Source of the DNA: CAZCFB01 sp964511535
GTDB lineage: Bacteria > Myxococcota_A > Polyangia > GCA-2747355 > CAZCFB01
DNA: 53,939 bases
Assembly (NCBI GenBank): GCA_964511535.1
Contig: CAZEFW010000047.1
Location: 1-53,939 of the forward strand
Direction of reading: 5' to 3'
Shown: positions 8,236-16,828 of the stretch, in pieces
Layout: each line of letters begins with the position of its first letter
How positions within the stretch are numbered: position 1 is the stretch's first letter
Program-made: the position numbers and the translations under genes
The notes under the pieces: model-generated
Seen by the model: only the letters and a program-made list of their open reading frames with translations
Database searches by the model: none
What the model was told of the DNA's origin: nothing

Positions 8236-9453
8236 CTACTGCGGCGTATCCTGCGCAGGCAGCGCGAAGTAGAACGTCGCCCCCTCTCCGGGCTCGCCCT
8301 CCGCCCATACGCGGCCGCCGTGACGCAGGACGATCCGCTCGACGTTGGCCAGACCGACGCCGACCCCCTGGAACTGTTTCGGCGAGTGCAGACGCTGGAA
8401 CACGCCGAACACCTTCTCGGCGTGCTGCATGTCAAAGCCCACGCCGTTGTCGCGCACCCAGTACACCACCTCCTCGCCCTCCTCCGCGCCGTGGACCTCG
8501 ATGTTCGGCTCCTGCTCCTCGGCGGAGTACTTCGCGGCGTTGGAGAGCAGGTTGGTCCATACCTCCCTGAGCAGGGTCTCGTCTCCGTGGGCCGGCGGCA
8601 GCGGCCGGAAGGTCACCGTCGCGGCATCCGCCTGCTCACCGCCAGCGACGAGGTCCCACGCCTTCCTGGCCAGCTGCCCCATGTCAACGCACGAGCGAGT
8701 GATCTCGGCGCGCCCCAGCCGGGAGTATCCGAGCAGGCTCTCGATGAGCTGCCCCATCTCCTGCGCCCCGTTCTGCACCATGGAGAGCCACTGCTCTTTC
8801 TTGCTGTCGAGGGCCTCGCCGAGGTCCCTGGCCAGCAGGCTGGTGAAGCCGGAGATGGCGCGAAGCGGAGCCCGCAGGTCGTGGGACACCGAATAGGCGA
8901 AGCGTTCCAGGTCCTCGTTGGACCGGCGCAGCTCCGCGGTCCGCTGACGCACCTCCTGCTCCAGGCCCCGGTTCAACTCGAGGACCGTCTCCTCCGCCTC
9001 CACCCGATCGGTGATGTCCACGAAGGTCACCACGATCTGGCTCAGCTCCCCGTCCTGTCCCTCGAACTGGGGACAGGCGTCCACCAGGACCCAGGTCGGC
9101 TTCTCGAAGCCGGGCTTGTTGATGCCGACCATGTACTGTTGCAGCGGCTCGCGTTTGGTGATGACCAGGCTGACCGGATACTCCTCCAGCGGCATGGGCG
9201 AGCCATCCTTGCGCACGAAGCTCCAGGCCGGGTCGATGGCCACCTTGCCGCGCATCTGCTCCCCGGAGAGCCCCAGGATCCTGGATGCAGCCGGGTTGCT
9301 CAGCAGGATGCTGGTGTCGCCGGCGTGCACCACGACGCCCGCGTCCAGCGTATCGAGCAGGGTCTCCAGCCTCAGCGCGCTCTGCCTGAATGACCCCTCC
9401 GCGTCAACCGCGGCTCCACGCACCTCCGAATCAGACTTGCTCTTGTCTGTCAT
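8236..9453 (-). CDS. PAS-domain sensor histidine kinase
   Basis: 405 aa with no transmembrane helix, so cytoplasmic. A PAS domain spans ~25-150. A coiled coil (~150-180) leads to a HisKA domain with the phytochrome-type H-box FAYSVSHDLRAPLRAI (His191). The HATPase domain has the N-box NLLSNAAKY (N305), the G1 box DNGVGF (335-340) and the G2 box GVGVGLA (363-369). The start ATG is followed by a charged, Ser-rich leader. It probably autophosphorylates in response to a ligand or redox cue sensed by PAS and passes phosphate to an unlinked response regulator; none is adjacent. Its gene converges on the lipoprotein gene with only 4 bp between stops. Confidence 0.93.
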   Translation of the reverse strand: MTDKSKSDSEVRGAAVDAEGSFRQSALRLETLLDTLDAGVVVHAGDTSILLSNPAASRILGLSGEQMRGKVAIDPAWSFVRKDGSPMPLEEYPVSLVITKREPLQQYMVGINKPGFEKPTWVLVDACPQFEGQDGELSQIVVTFVDITDRVEAEETVLELNRGLEQEVRQRTAELRRSNEDLERFAYSVSHDLRAPLRAISGFTSLLARDLGEALDSKKEQWLSMVQNGAQEMGQLIESLLGYSRLGRAEITRSCVDMGQLARKAWDLVAGGEQADAATVTFRPLPPAHGDETLLREVWTNLLSNAAKYSAEEQEPNIEVHGAEEGEEVVYWVRDNGVGFDMQHAEKVFGVFQRLHSPKQFQGVGVGLANVERIVLRHGGRVWAEGEPGEGATFYFALPAQDTPQ

Positions 9454-9562
9454 GACGACACCCGGGCCTCGCTGGCAAAGATGCCTCCAATTTATCAGAA
9501 ACGAGCGATTTCAGGGCATTTGATCGACCTGCAAGCAGGGACCGGCGCCTGCTCGTCGCAGC

Positions 9563-10141
9563 TCAAGGCGCGCCGAACACCACGCCGTCGAACAGCGGCG
9601 CCGCTGCCGTGCCGCGCAGGGCGTCCATGGCCGCCACCACCACACGGTAGGGCACCTCCGGGTCGGCGGTGATGATCACCCGGCGCTGGTCCGGGTAGCG
9701 GGCCTTGAGCTGCTGCGCCAGCCTCGCCAGCCCTTGCCGGTCGTAGCGGTCCGTGGCCCCTGCCAGGCAGGGTCCGCCCCGGCACGGAAGCGTCGGGCCC
9801 TCCCCGCCGCCGGCCACGCCGCCCACGCCGCCCACGTAGTACCCGTCCCGACCGATGGCCACCGTGAGCAGCAGCTCACCGCCCGGCGGCGGGCGGGCCT
9901 CCTCGTCCACCGGCCGCTGCTCGGTGGCCGTGGCCTTGATGTGTGCCAGGGGCGCCGCCACCGCGGTGGACGCGAGCAGGAAGATCAGCGTGTTGACCAG
10001 GATGTCGAGGAAGGGCACCAGGTTCAGCTCGCCCCCGGACTCGCGCTCCTCCTCGGCGGCGGCCAGCTCCCGCCGCACCCGCGAGCGCACGCGGGACCGC
10101 TGGCTGGCGGTCAGGTCATCGGCTCTGCTTTTTTGTTCCAT
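9563..10141 (-). CDS. exbD: ExbD/TolR-family biopolymer transport protein
   Basis: 192 aa. A cytoplasmic N-terminus rich in Arg/Glu leads to one transmembrane helix (~45-65) starting LVPFLDILVNTLIFLL, with the conserved Asp of ExbD/TolR (D50). The periplasmic domain ends with RVIITADPEVPYRVVVAAMDAL, the typical ExbD strand-helix. A Gly-rich, two-Cys insertion (~105-130) is unusual. It should work with an ExbB/TolQ partner to use the proton gradient for TonB or Tol energisation, but no exbB is in the window. It is the last gene of an operon; the AAGGGGG ribosome-binding site lies inside a small CCCCCT/AGGGGG hairpin. Confidence 0.85.
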   Translation of the reverse strand: MEQKSRADDLTASQRSRVRSRVRRELAAAEEERESGGELNLVPFLDILVNTLIFLLASTAVAAPLAHIKATATEQRPVDEEARPPPGGELLLTVAIGRDGYYVGGVGGVAGGGEGPTLPCRGGPCLAGATDRYDRQGLARLAQQLKARYPDQRRVIITADPEVPYRVVVAAMDALRGTAAAPLFDGVVFGAP

Positions 10142-10178
10142 ACCCCCTTTGGACAGGGGGCCGCGGCAAAAGTTCGCG

Positions 10179-10712
10179 CTACTTCTTCTTGCCGCTCAGG
10201 GCGTAGCTCGCGGTGCAGGCGATGGTCACGTCGGTGGCGCCGTCGTTGACCACCCCGTTGCCCCGGGCGCGGGCGGTGCCGGTGATGGCGCCGCTCTTGG
10301 CGATGGTGCCCGACACCCGTGCGGTGACCGCCACCTTGCCCGACTGCTGGGTGCCGAAGCCGCCCACGTCGAAGTTGCCGTCGGCGTTGACGCCACCGGA
10401 GACGCTGTTGACCATCAGCCCCTTGCTGTGCACCGTCAGCTTGCCGTCTTGCTGGGTCACCGTGGCGTTCTCGGTGTCCGACGCGCCCTCCTTGCAGATG
10501 GCGTAAAGCCCGCCCAGAAACACCGGGCAGGTGCCGGCGCAGGAGGTGGTGGTCAGGGTCACCCGGTACTCCCCAGAATAGGCGCTGCCCTTGGCAGTGC
10601 CGGGCGGAATGTTGGTCACCTTGTCCTTGTCCAGGCTGTCCTCCCCGTCGCCGCACGACAGGGCCAACAGCGCCGCCAACAACAGGCTCCGCTTCACCAT
10701 GGTATGCCTCAT
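10179..10712 (-). CDS. Predicted lipoprotein of unknown function
   Basis: 177 aa if started at the ATG that overlaps the glgB stop (ATGA); a second in-frame ATG at 10700 gives the cleaner signal MVKRSLLLAALLALSC with a lipobox ALSC. The mature part is small, Gly/Thr/Val-rich and beta-like, with Cys pairs (SCAGTCP, IACTAS) that could form disulfides. No family recognised. Sits between glgB and an exbD-like gene and is probably co-transcribed with them. Confidence 0.7.
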   Translation of the reverse strand: MRHTMVKRSLLLAALLALSCGDGEDSLDKDKVTNIPPGTAKGSAYSGEYRVTLTTTSCAGTCPVFLGGLYAICKEGASDTENATVTQQDGKLTVHSKGLMVNSVSGGVNADGNFDVGGFGTQQSGKVAVTARVSGTIAKSGAITGTARARGNGVVNDGATDVTIACTASYALSGKKK

Positions 10713-12916
10713 TCAGGCTTCAAGATCAGGGCCCCGAGGGGCGGGATGGTCAACACCGCCGAGTGCTCGTAGCCGTGCCACGGGTGGTCCTCGGCGTGCA
10801 CCCAGCCGCCGTTGCCGTTGTTGGCGCCGCCGTACATTGCCCCGTCGCTGTTGAGCAGCTCCCGGTAAGCGCCGCCCACGGGCATCCCCACGCGGTACCC
10901 CTCGCGCGGCATCGGGGTCATGTTGATCACGCACACCAGCTGGCCGGACGGCCCGCTGCGCAAGAAGGAGATCACGCTCTGGTTGCTGTCGTTGCAGTCG
11001 ATCCAGGCGAAGCCATTGGGCTCGTGGTCCCACGCCCACAGCGCGCTGTGGCTGAGGTAGAGCCGCCCCAGATCCCTGGACAGCCGCTGGACGCCTGCGT
11101 GTAGCGGCTCCTTGGCCTCGTGCCAATCGAGGCTGTGGTCGAAGTCCCACTCGCCGCTCTGGCCATACTCGCCCCCCATGAAGATCAGCTTCTTTCCGGG
11201 GCGCATGTACAGGTAGGTCAACAGCAGCCGCAGGTTGGCGGCCTTCTGCCACGGGTCGCCCGGCATCTTGCCCCACAGCGACCCCTTCATGTGCACCACC
11301 TCGTCGTGAGACAGGGGCATGATGAAGGTCTCGCTGTATTCGTAGAGCATGGAGAAGGTGAGGTTGTTGTGGTGGAAGCGGCGGTGCACCGGGTCCTTGC
11401 CGAAGTACTCCAGCGTGTCGTGCATCCAGCCCATGTTCCACTTGAACGCGAAGCCGAGCCCGCCCAGGTAGACCGGCGCGGTGACCCCGGGCCAGGACGT
11501 GGACTCCTCGGCCACCGTGAAGGCGCCAGGGAAGCGCTCGTAGAGCACGGTGTTCAGCTCCTGGATGAACGAGATGGCGTCCAGGTTCTCCCGACCGCCG
11601 TACTGGTTCGGCAGCCAGTCCCCCTCCTCGCGGCTGTAGTTGAGGTAAAGCATGGACGCCACCGCGTCCACGCGCAGACCGTCGATGTGGAACCGGTCGA
11701 GCCAGTACAGCGCGTTGGAGATGAGGAACGAGCGCACCTCGTTGCGGCCGTAGTTGAAGATCAGCGTGCCCCAGTCCTTGTGCTCGCCCCGGCGCGGATC
11801 CTCGTGCTCATACAGGGCGGTGCCGTCGAACCAGCGCAGGCCGTAGTCGTCCTTGGGGAAGTGTGCGGGCACCCAGTCCAGGAGCACGCCGATGCCGTTC
11901 TGGTGGCACAGGTCCACCAGGTAGCACAGGTCCTCCGGGGTGCCGAACCGACAGGTGGGCGCGAAGTAGCCGGTGGTCTGGTAGCCCCAGGACGGATCGA
12001 AGGCGTGCTCCGCCACGGGCAGCAGCTCGATGTGGGTGAAGCCATGCTCCCGCGCGTGGGCCACAAGCCGCGGGGCGAGCTCGCGGTAGGTCAGCCACCG
12101 GTCCCCGTCGTCGGCGCCCCGCATCCAGGAGCCGAGGTGAACCTCGTAGATCGCCATCGGGCTGCCGCGCAGGTCGCCGCGCTGGCGGTCCTCCATCCAC
12201 CCCTCGTCCTTCCACTCGTGGCGCGGCAGGCCCCAGACCACCGAGGCAGACTTGGGGCGCAGCTCCATGGCGAAGGCCAGCGGATCGGTCTTGACGCGCA
12301 GCGTGCCGGCGCGGGTCTTGATCTCGAACTTGTACAGCTGCCCCCGGTCGAGGCCGGGGATGAACAGCTCCCAGATCCCGGAGGAGCCCATGAGCCGCAT
12401 CGGGTGCACGCGGCCGTCCCAACCGTTGAAGCTGCCCACGACGCTGACCCGCACCGCGTTGGGAGCCCAGACCGAGAAGGAGGTGCCCTGCACGCCTTCG
12501 TGCTCGATGATGTGGGCGCCGAGGCGCTCGTAGAGCTGGTAGTGCCGCCCCTCGCTGGTGAGGTGCAGGTCCAGGTCGCCCAGGGTGGGCGAGAAGGCGT
12601 ACGGGTCATGCTGGCGCAGCGTCTGCCCCCCCGGGAAGGTCAGCGACAGCTCGTAGGCGCTGGGGAAGCTCGCCCCGGGCAAGAACGCCGCGAACAGCCC
12701 CCCCTCGTCCACCTGTGTCAGGGCCACCGGCTCCTGGCCGGCGAGCAGCAGCTCGACGCTCTCGGCGCCGGGGCGCAGCGTTCGCACCGCCAGCCCCTCC
12801 TGCCCGTCCACCGTGGCCGGGTGAGCGCCCAACAGCGCGTGTGGATCTTGCAGGTCGCCCTCCATCAGGGCGGCCACGATCCTGGCTTCGCCGCGGATCT
12901 GGTCGTCATCGGACAT
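10709..12916 (-). CDS. glgB: 1,4-alpha-glucan branching enzyme
   Basis: 735 aa from ATG 12916, chosen because GGAGAT lies at a good distance upstream; an in-frame GTG at 12934 overlaps the previous stop and is less likely. The N-terminal N1/CBM48-type modules (~20-250) are present. The GH13 barrel has all catalytic residues in context: nucleophile D417 in GLRVDAV, acid/base E470 in FTVAEES, and H537-D538 in LSHDEVV. The C-terminal all-beta domain ends normally. It transfers alpha-1,4 chains to alpha-1,6 branch points in glycogen in the cytoplasm. Full length for the family. No other glg gene is in the window. Confidence 0.97.
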   Translation of the reverse strand: MSDDDQIRGEARIVAALMEGDLQDPHALLGAHPATVDGQEGLAVRTLRPGAESVELLLAGQEPVALTQVDEGGLFAAFLPGASFPSAYELSLTFPGGQTLRQHDPYAFSPTLGDLDLHLTSEGRHYQLYERLGAHIIEHEGVQGTSFSVWAPNAVRVSVVGSFNGWDGRVHPMRLMGSSGIWELFIPGLDRGQLYKFEIKTRAGTLRVKTDPLAFAMELRPKSASVVWGLPRHEWKDEGWMEDRQRGDLRGSPMAIYEVHLGSWMRGADDGDRWLTYRELAPRLVAHAREHGFTHIELLPVAEHAFDPSWGYQTTGYFAPTCRFGTPEDLCYLVDLCHQNGIGVLLDWVPAHFPKDDYGLRWFDGTALYEHEDPRRGEHKDWGTLIFNYGRNEVRSFLISNALYWLDRFHIDGLRVDAVASMLYLNYSREEGDWLPNQYGGRENLDAISFIQELNTVLYERFPGAFTVAEESTSWPGVTAPVYLGGLGFAFKWNMGWMHDTLEYFGKDPVHRRFHHNNLTFSMLYEYSETFIMPLSHDEVVHMKGSLWGKMPGDPWQKAANLRLLLTYLYMRPGKKLIFMGGEYGQSGEWDFDHSLDWHEAKEPLHAGVQRLSRDLGRLYLSHSALWAWDHEPNGFAWIDCNDSNQSVISFLRSGPSGQLVCVINMTPMPREGYRVGMPVGGAYRELLNSDGAMYGGANNGNGGWVHAEDHPWHGYEHSAVLTIPPLGALILKPE

Positions 12917-12930
12917 CGGGATATCTCCGT

Positions 12931-13449
12931 TCACGCCAGCCGAAAGCTGGCGAGGAAAGAATGCAGTGTACGCAACTGGAAGAACACCGTCACCTCGCTG
13001 ACCACCTCACCGCTGGCCATGTCGGTCAGGGTCCCGCGGCACTCGGTGTGCGTGCGGTGCAGGTTCCACGGGCGGATGCCGCTCTTCTGCCCGGAGAAAC
13101 GCCACTGGCGGCCATGGGCCGGGAACTCGAAGCTGTAGCGGATGGTGGCGTCCTTTATGTACCGCAGCGCCATGGACCCGGTCAGGGGCGCCTCGCTTGT
13201 GATCCCGCCGGCGGTGACCCACCCCTCCATGGGGGCGGCGCCGTGTTGATCCGACAGCGGGTTAAGGAAGCTGCCCAGGGCCGGGTTGCCCCAGGTGGCC
13301 CGGAAGAAGAAAGGCAGGGTATCACCCGCGCGCACCTTGCCCTCGGGCAGGTCCACCAGGAAGCGATGCGAGCCCTTCATGGTCTCGTCGGCCTTGAAGC
13401 CGACCCGTCGCTGCTTCAGCATCTTCAGGAGATCGCGCGTGCGTCCCAT
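12931..13449 (-). CDS. Conserved hypothetical protein, lipocalin-like
   Basis: 172 aa, preceded by AGGAGG. The end overlaps the leader of glgB, so it is the first gene of that operon. The pattern (GWVTAGGITSEAPLTG, YSFEFPAHGRQWRFSGQK, WNLHRTHTECRGTLTD, VVSEVTVFFQLRTLHSFLASFR) looks like a lipocalin-like beta-barrel module I associate with proteins fused to GMC-type cholesterol oxidases and lipid esterases. That similarity is from memory and weak. No signal peptide or membrane segment. Why it sits ahead of glgB is not apparent. Confidence 0.65.
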   Translation of the reverse strand: MGRTRDLLKMLKQRRVGFKADETMKGSHRFLVDLPEGKVRAGDTLPFFFRATWGNPALGSFLNPLSDQHGAAPMEGWVTAGGITSEAPLTGSMALRYIKDATIRYSFEFPAHGRQWRFSGQKSGIRPWNLHRTHTECRGTLTDMASGEVVSEVTVFFQLRTLHSFLASFRLA

Positions 13450-13550
13450 GCTTCATGGCCTCCTCTCAGGGGAACGGGCTATCTATTCCACATTCCGCCG
13501 CCTCTTTCCAGGCGCTTGACCGGTGGGGCGGCTCATATACCATCCTGGGT

Positions 13551-14096
13551 ATGAACCTGGCCCTCCCCTCGGCACCGCCCGAACTCACCGATCAGCTCGA
13601 CGACAGCGAGACGTTGCGCTGGTGGGGGCGCCCTCGTCCAGCCCACTACGTGGCCGGCGGAGCCATGCTAACCGTGCCGCTGGGCCTGTTCGCCCTGGGC
13701 TCGGCCTACACCTGGATCGGCGGCCTGGATCCGAGCGCCCTGCCGGCGTGGGCCATCGGCATGCTGGTGGTGCTGCTGCTGTTCGCCGCGCACATGATCC
13801 TGGCCCGCCCGCTGCTGAGCTATCGGCAGGCGCAGCAGACCTTCTACGGCGTCACCGACCGGCGCTCGCTGGCCATCTGCACCTCGGGCAAGGGCCGCGT
13901 CTTCGAGGTGCCCCACCACCAGGGTGACCTGCTGATGGTCAAGGGGCTGCACGGCGCGTGGAAGGTGCAGTTCGGGCGCACCGCCAGCTCATCTGTTGAT
14001 GTGCTGCTCATGGGCCGCGCCGCGGTGCCCGGCTTCTACGGCCTGGAGAGCGTGGAGGAGGTCCGGCGCGTGCTCGAAGAGGTTCGGAAGGGGTAG
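13551..14096 (+). CDS. Membrane protein with a PH-like domain
   Basis: 181 aa from ATG 13551; an upstream in-frame ATG at 13455 would add an unlikely 32-residue leader that overlaps the divergent promoter region. A WWGRP motif precedes two transmembrane helices (~37-58 and ~67-88), followed by a soluble domain with FYGVTDRRSLAI and a final helix (VEEVRRVLEEV). This helix pair plus a TNRR/TDRR-like strand is the layout of bacterial PH-domain membrane proteins. Cytoplasmic domain likely. Role unknown. TATACC at 13536-13541 may be its -10 box. Confidence 0.7.
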   Translation: MNLALPSAPPELTDQLDDSETLRWWGRPRPAHYVAGGAMLTVPLGLFALGSAYTWIGGLDPSALPAWAIGMLVVLLLFAAHMILARPLLSYRQAQQTFYGVTDRRSLAICTSGKGRVFEVPHHQGDLLMVKGLHGAWKVQFGRTASSSVDVLLMGRAAVPGFYGLESVEEVRRVLEEVRKG

Positions 14097-14157
14097 GCAG
14101 AGCGCCCCGTGCTCGCGGTCGTGACGTTTAGGACGTGCGGCGCCCGGGGGAACATAT

Positions 14158-14203
14158 CTGCAGAAGTGCACCAGGCAGTATCTGGTGCACTTGTGCAGTT
14201 TTG
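14158..14203 (+). terminator. Strong hairpin, probable bidirectional terminator
   Basis: AAGTGCACCAG pairs with CTGGTGCACTT (11 bp, loop GCAGTAT); the helix extends by CTGCA/TGCAG beyond a single G-G mismatch. TTTTG follows on the plus strand. It lies between convergent genes. Confidence 0.75.
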
Positions 14204-14227
14204 TCGATGGAGCGGAGCGGAATCGAA

Positions 14228-14273
14228 CGCCCCGTGCTCGCCTCCTTCGGAGGCTCCGCGATGAAGCGGGGCG
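14228..14273. other. Nested stem-loop after the kinase-PATAN gene
   Basis: CGCCCCG (14228) pairs with CGGGGCG (14267-14273), enclosing a second helix GCCTCC-TTC-GGAGGC (14240-14254). It begins right after the stop codon of the minus-strand kinase gene and may help end that transcript. Confidence 0.5.
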
Positions 14274-16757
14274 CTACTCGCCTGCCGCCACCAGGCCGGT
14301 CTCCAGCAGCAGCACCACGATGCGCGCGAAGGCGAGGGCCTCGGTCCGATCGTCGAACAGGGCCAGCATCTGCTGCAAGGTGAGCCGCCCGTCCAGCTGG
14401 TCGCAGATCTGCCGGATGCGCCCGCCGCGCCGGAACACCTCCGGGGGTACCGGCGGAGAGGAGACCGCCAACAGCTTCGATTCGCCGACGCCAACCAGCC
14501 GCCGGTCCACATAATCCTTTGGCAGCTCCTCAACCGCGGAGCCGAGGAACTCGTAGGAGTCGAGGCCCACCGGCGCGGCGCCGTCATCGGCCATGCGGTT
14601 GCGGAAGAAGGAGTAGCTCCCCTCCTCCCAGGCGATGGCCTCGAGCAGCTTCTCGCGCACCTGCTGGGTCAGGTGCCGCAGCACATGAACCGGGCGCATC
14701 AGCTTGAGCGCCACCAGCGCGTCGCCCAGCTTGCCGTTGAAGTGATCCACCATGGCCAGCGCCATGGCCAGCTCACCCTCCGAGATGGCGCCCTTGATCA
14801 CCAGGTACTGGCCGAACAGCTCCTCCGGACGGTTGGAGGCCACCGACTGGGGCGCGCCGTCGACGAAGTAGACTTCCTTGACCGTGTCGCCCACCTGGAA
14901 CGCCAACATGCCGGTCTCCTCGGCCAGGGCCAGGTCGAACACGATGGAGATCGGGCTCTTGTCGCCCAGCTGCCCCTCGCGGTCCGGCGTGCCGTCCGAC
15001 GAGGGCGACCCCTGGGTCTGCACCTGGGCCGCGGCCACGCGCTCCCTGTCCTGATCCTGGCCTCCCGCGGGCGTGGCCGATGAGGGCATCATCACCGGCT
15101 CCAGCGACTTGTTGCCGGGGTAGGAGCGATCCCACCCCGAGTCGCTGCCCATCTGCTCGCTCTCCTGGATCAGGTCGAGCACGCCCTCCAGCGACAGGGA
15201 GTTGTCCTCGCCGGTCTGGGAGGTGCTCGACGGCACCGGCTCGGGCGCTGGGGGCGGGCCCACCGAGATCTTGCGCTTCTTGCCGATGGTGTCGCGCGAC
15301 TGGCTGGTGGGGAACGCCCCCCTGGCGGTTGACTCCTCCGACACGGCCTCGTTGCCGGTATCCGAGGGCTCCGCGGGCGTGTGGGCCACCATGGGCGTGG
15401 GCTCCTGAGGCCTCAGGTCCTCCTTGCGCATCCGCGCCGTCTCCTTGGCGCCGATGGGGGTCTTCTCGCCCAGGTTGCTCGAGGAGTACTCGGTGGATCC
15501 CGCGGGGCGCGGCGGGTCGAGCGGTGGCTTGTGCAGCCTCGACTGGGTCGGCAGGGGCGTCTCCGCCTCCGCGCTGGCGGTGGCCATCTCGGAAGAGCGC
15601 ACCTTGCCAGGGACCGTCCCCGCCTCGTCCGTCCGCTTGCCACCGATCCCCGTGGCCTGCCCCTCTTCCGCGCTCAACCCGGTGGGGGTCTCGGTCTCGG
15701 CGGTATCGGAGCTGCGCAGGCCAGCCTTGCCCTTCTTGCCCTGCATGGTGGCCTTCGGGTCATCCTCGGGCACGCCGGCCATGGAGGAGAATGAGGTCAG
15801 GATGTCGTGCTCGTCCGTCTCTTCCTCGCCCTTGAGCCGGCGCAGGAAGCGGCGCACGTCGGTGTGCCGCACCATGCGGCGGTGGTCGTACAGGTACCGG
15901 TGCAGCGCGTCGCGGAAGGTGGCCGCGTCCTGGTAGCGCAGGTCCGGGTCACGGGCCAGGGCCGACTCCAGGATGGTGCGCAGGTCCTCGGGGATATGCT
16001 TGCCGTACCGGTCGAGCCGGTCCAGCCGCGCGTCGCGGACCTGCAGCAGCACCTCGAGATCGCTCTTGGCCACGAACAGCCGGCGCACCATGAGCAGCTC
16101 GGCGAGCACCACGCCCGCCGAGAAGATGTCCGAGCGCTGGTCCACCTCCTGCCCGGAGACGACCTCCGGCGCGAGGTAGCCGTACTTGCCCTTCAGGTTC
16201 CGCGACTCGGTGGACTGGGTGCGCACCGCCGCGCGGGCGATGCCGAAGTCACCCAGCTTCACCTCGCCCTGGTCCGAGATGAAGATGTTGGACGGCGAGA
16301 TGTCGCGGTGGACGATGCCGAGCGGCTCGGCGTCCTCGCCTTGCAGGGTGTGCGCGTAGTGCAGCGCGTCGAGCACCTCGGCCACCACGTGCACCGCGAT
16401 GTATGTGGTGGGCCGGACGCCCCGTCGGACGCACATGCGCAGCAGCGCCAGTCCGTCCACCCCCTCCACGAACTCCATCGCGATGAAGTACTGGTTGTCC
16501 ACCTCGCCGAAGTCGAGCACCTGGACCACCTTGGGATGGTTGATCTTCACCATCACCTTGGCCTCGTCGATGAACATCTCGACGAACTCGGGGTCCGATG
16601 CGAGCTGGGGCAGGATCCGCTTCACCACAAGGGTCTTCTCGAACCCGTGGGCGCCATGGCTCTTGGCCATGAAGATCTCGGCCATCCCTCCCTTGGCCAG
16701 CTTCTCGACCAGGTGGTATCGACCAAACTCGACAGGAACGAAAGGTGCCTCTTCCAC
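14274..16757 (-). CDS. Ser/Thr protein kinase with C-terminal PATAN (DUF4388) domain
   Basis: 827 aa. The kinase domain (~11-290) has the G-loop AKGGMAEIF, Lys46, the loop HRDISPSN (D152) typical of myxobacterial kinases, and DFG at 170-172. A long Ser/Pro/Glu/Thr-rich, disordered linker (~320-590) may hold phosphosites. Residues ~600-720 form a PATAN/DUF4388-like domain (GMLAFQVGDTVKEVYFVDGAPQSV pattern), a protein-interaction module seen in gliding and signalling proteins. The start is GTG, seven bases after TAGAAT, with no Shine-Dalgarno. No membrane helix. It lies in a cluster with STAS and PP2C genes, so it may be countered by that phosphatase (inference). Confidence 0.92.
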   Translation of the reverse strand: MEEAPFVPVEFGRYHLVEKLAKGGMAEIFMAKSHGAHGFEKTLVVKRILPQLASDPEFVEMFIDEAKVMVKINHPKVVQVLDFGEVDNQYFIAMEFVEGVDGLALLRMCVRRGVRPTTYIAVHVVAEVLDALHYAHTLQGEDAEPLGIVHRDISPSNIFISDQGEVKLGDFGIARAAVRTQSTESRNLKGKYGYLAPEVVSGQEVDQRSDIFSAGVVLAELLMVRRLFVAKSDLEVLLQVRDARLDRLDRYGKHIPEDLRTILESALARDPDLRYQDAATFRDALHRYLYDHRRMVRHTDVRRFLRRLKGEEETDEHDILTSFSSMAGVPEDDPKATMQGKKGKAGLRSSDTAETETPTGLSAEEGQATGIGGKRTDEAGTVPGKVRSSEMATASAEAETPLPTQSRLHKPPLDPPRPAGSTEYSSSNLGEKTPIGAKETARMRKEDLRPQEPTPMVAHTPAEPSDTGNEAVSEESTARGAFPTSQSRDTIGKKRKISVGPPPAPEPVPSSTSQTGEDNSLSLEGVLDLIQESEQMGSDSGWDRSYPGNKSLEPVMMPSSATPAGGQDQDRERVAAAQVQTQGSPSSDGTPDREGQLGDKSPISIVFDLALAEETGMLAFQVGDTVKEVYFVDGAPQSVASNRPEELFGQYLVIKGAISEGELAMALAMVDHFNGKLGDALVALKLMRPVHVLRHLTQQVREKLLEAIAWEEGSYSFFRNRMADDGAAPVGLDSYEFLGSAVEELPKDYVDRRLVGVGESKLLAVSSPPVPPEVFRRGGRIRQICDQLDGRLTLQQMLALFDDRTEALAFARIVVLLLETGLVAAGE

Positions 16758-16764
16758 GGTGCAG

Positions 16765-16770
16765 ATTCTA
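16765..16770 (-). promoter_or_regulatory. -10 box (TAGAAT) of a probable leaderless transcript
   Basis: TAGAAT lies 7 nt before the GTG start of the kinase-PATAN gene. TTAGCC, 18 bp upstream of it, is a weak -35. No ribosome-binding site is present. Confidence 0.5.
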
Positions 16771-16828
16771 GCTCAAACCTGGAGCACCGGCTAAGACTTC
16801 CCCGGCGCGGATTACGATAAAATTGGAC

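Noticed and set aside
14214..14245. tRNA-like 3' end on the minus strand (GTTCGATTC followed by CGCTCCGCTCCA)
   Set aside because: The T-stem cannot pair (GGGCG against CCGCT) and no 5' half or anticodon arm is present.
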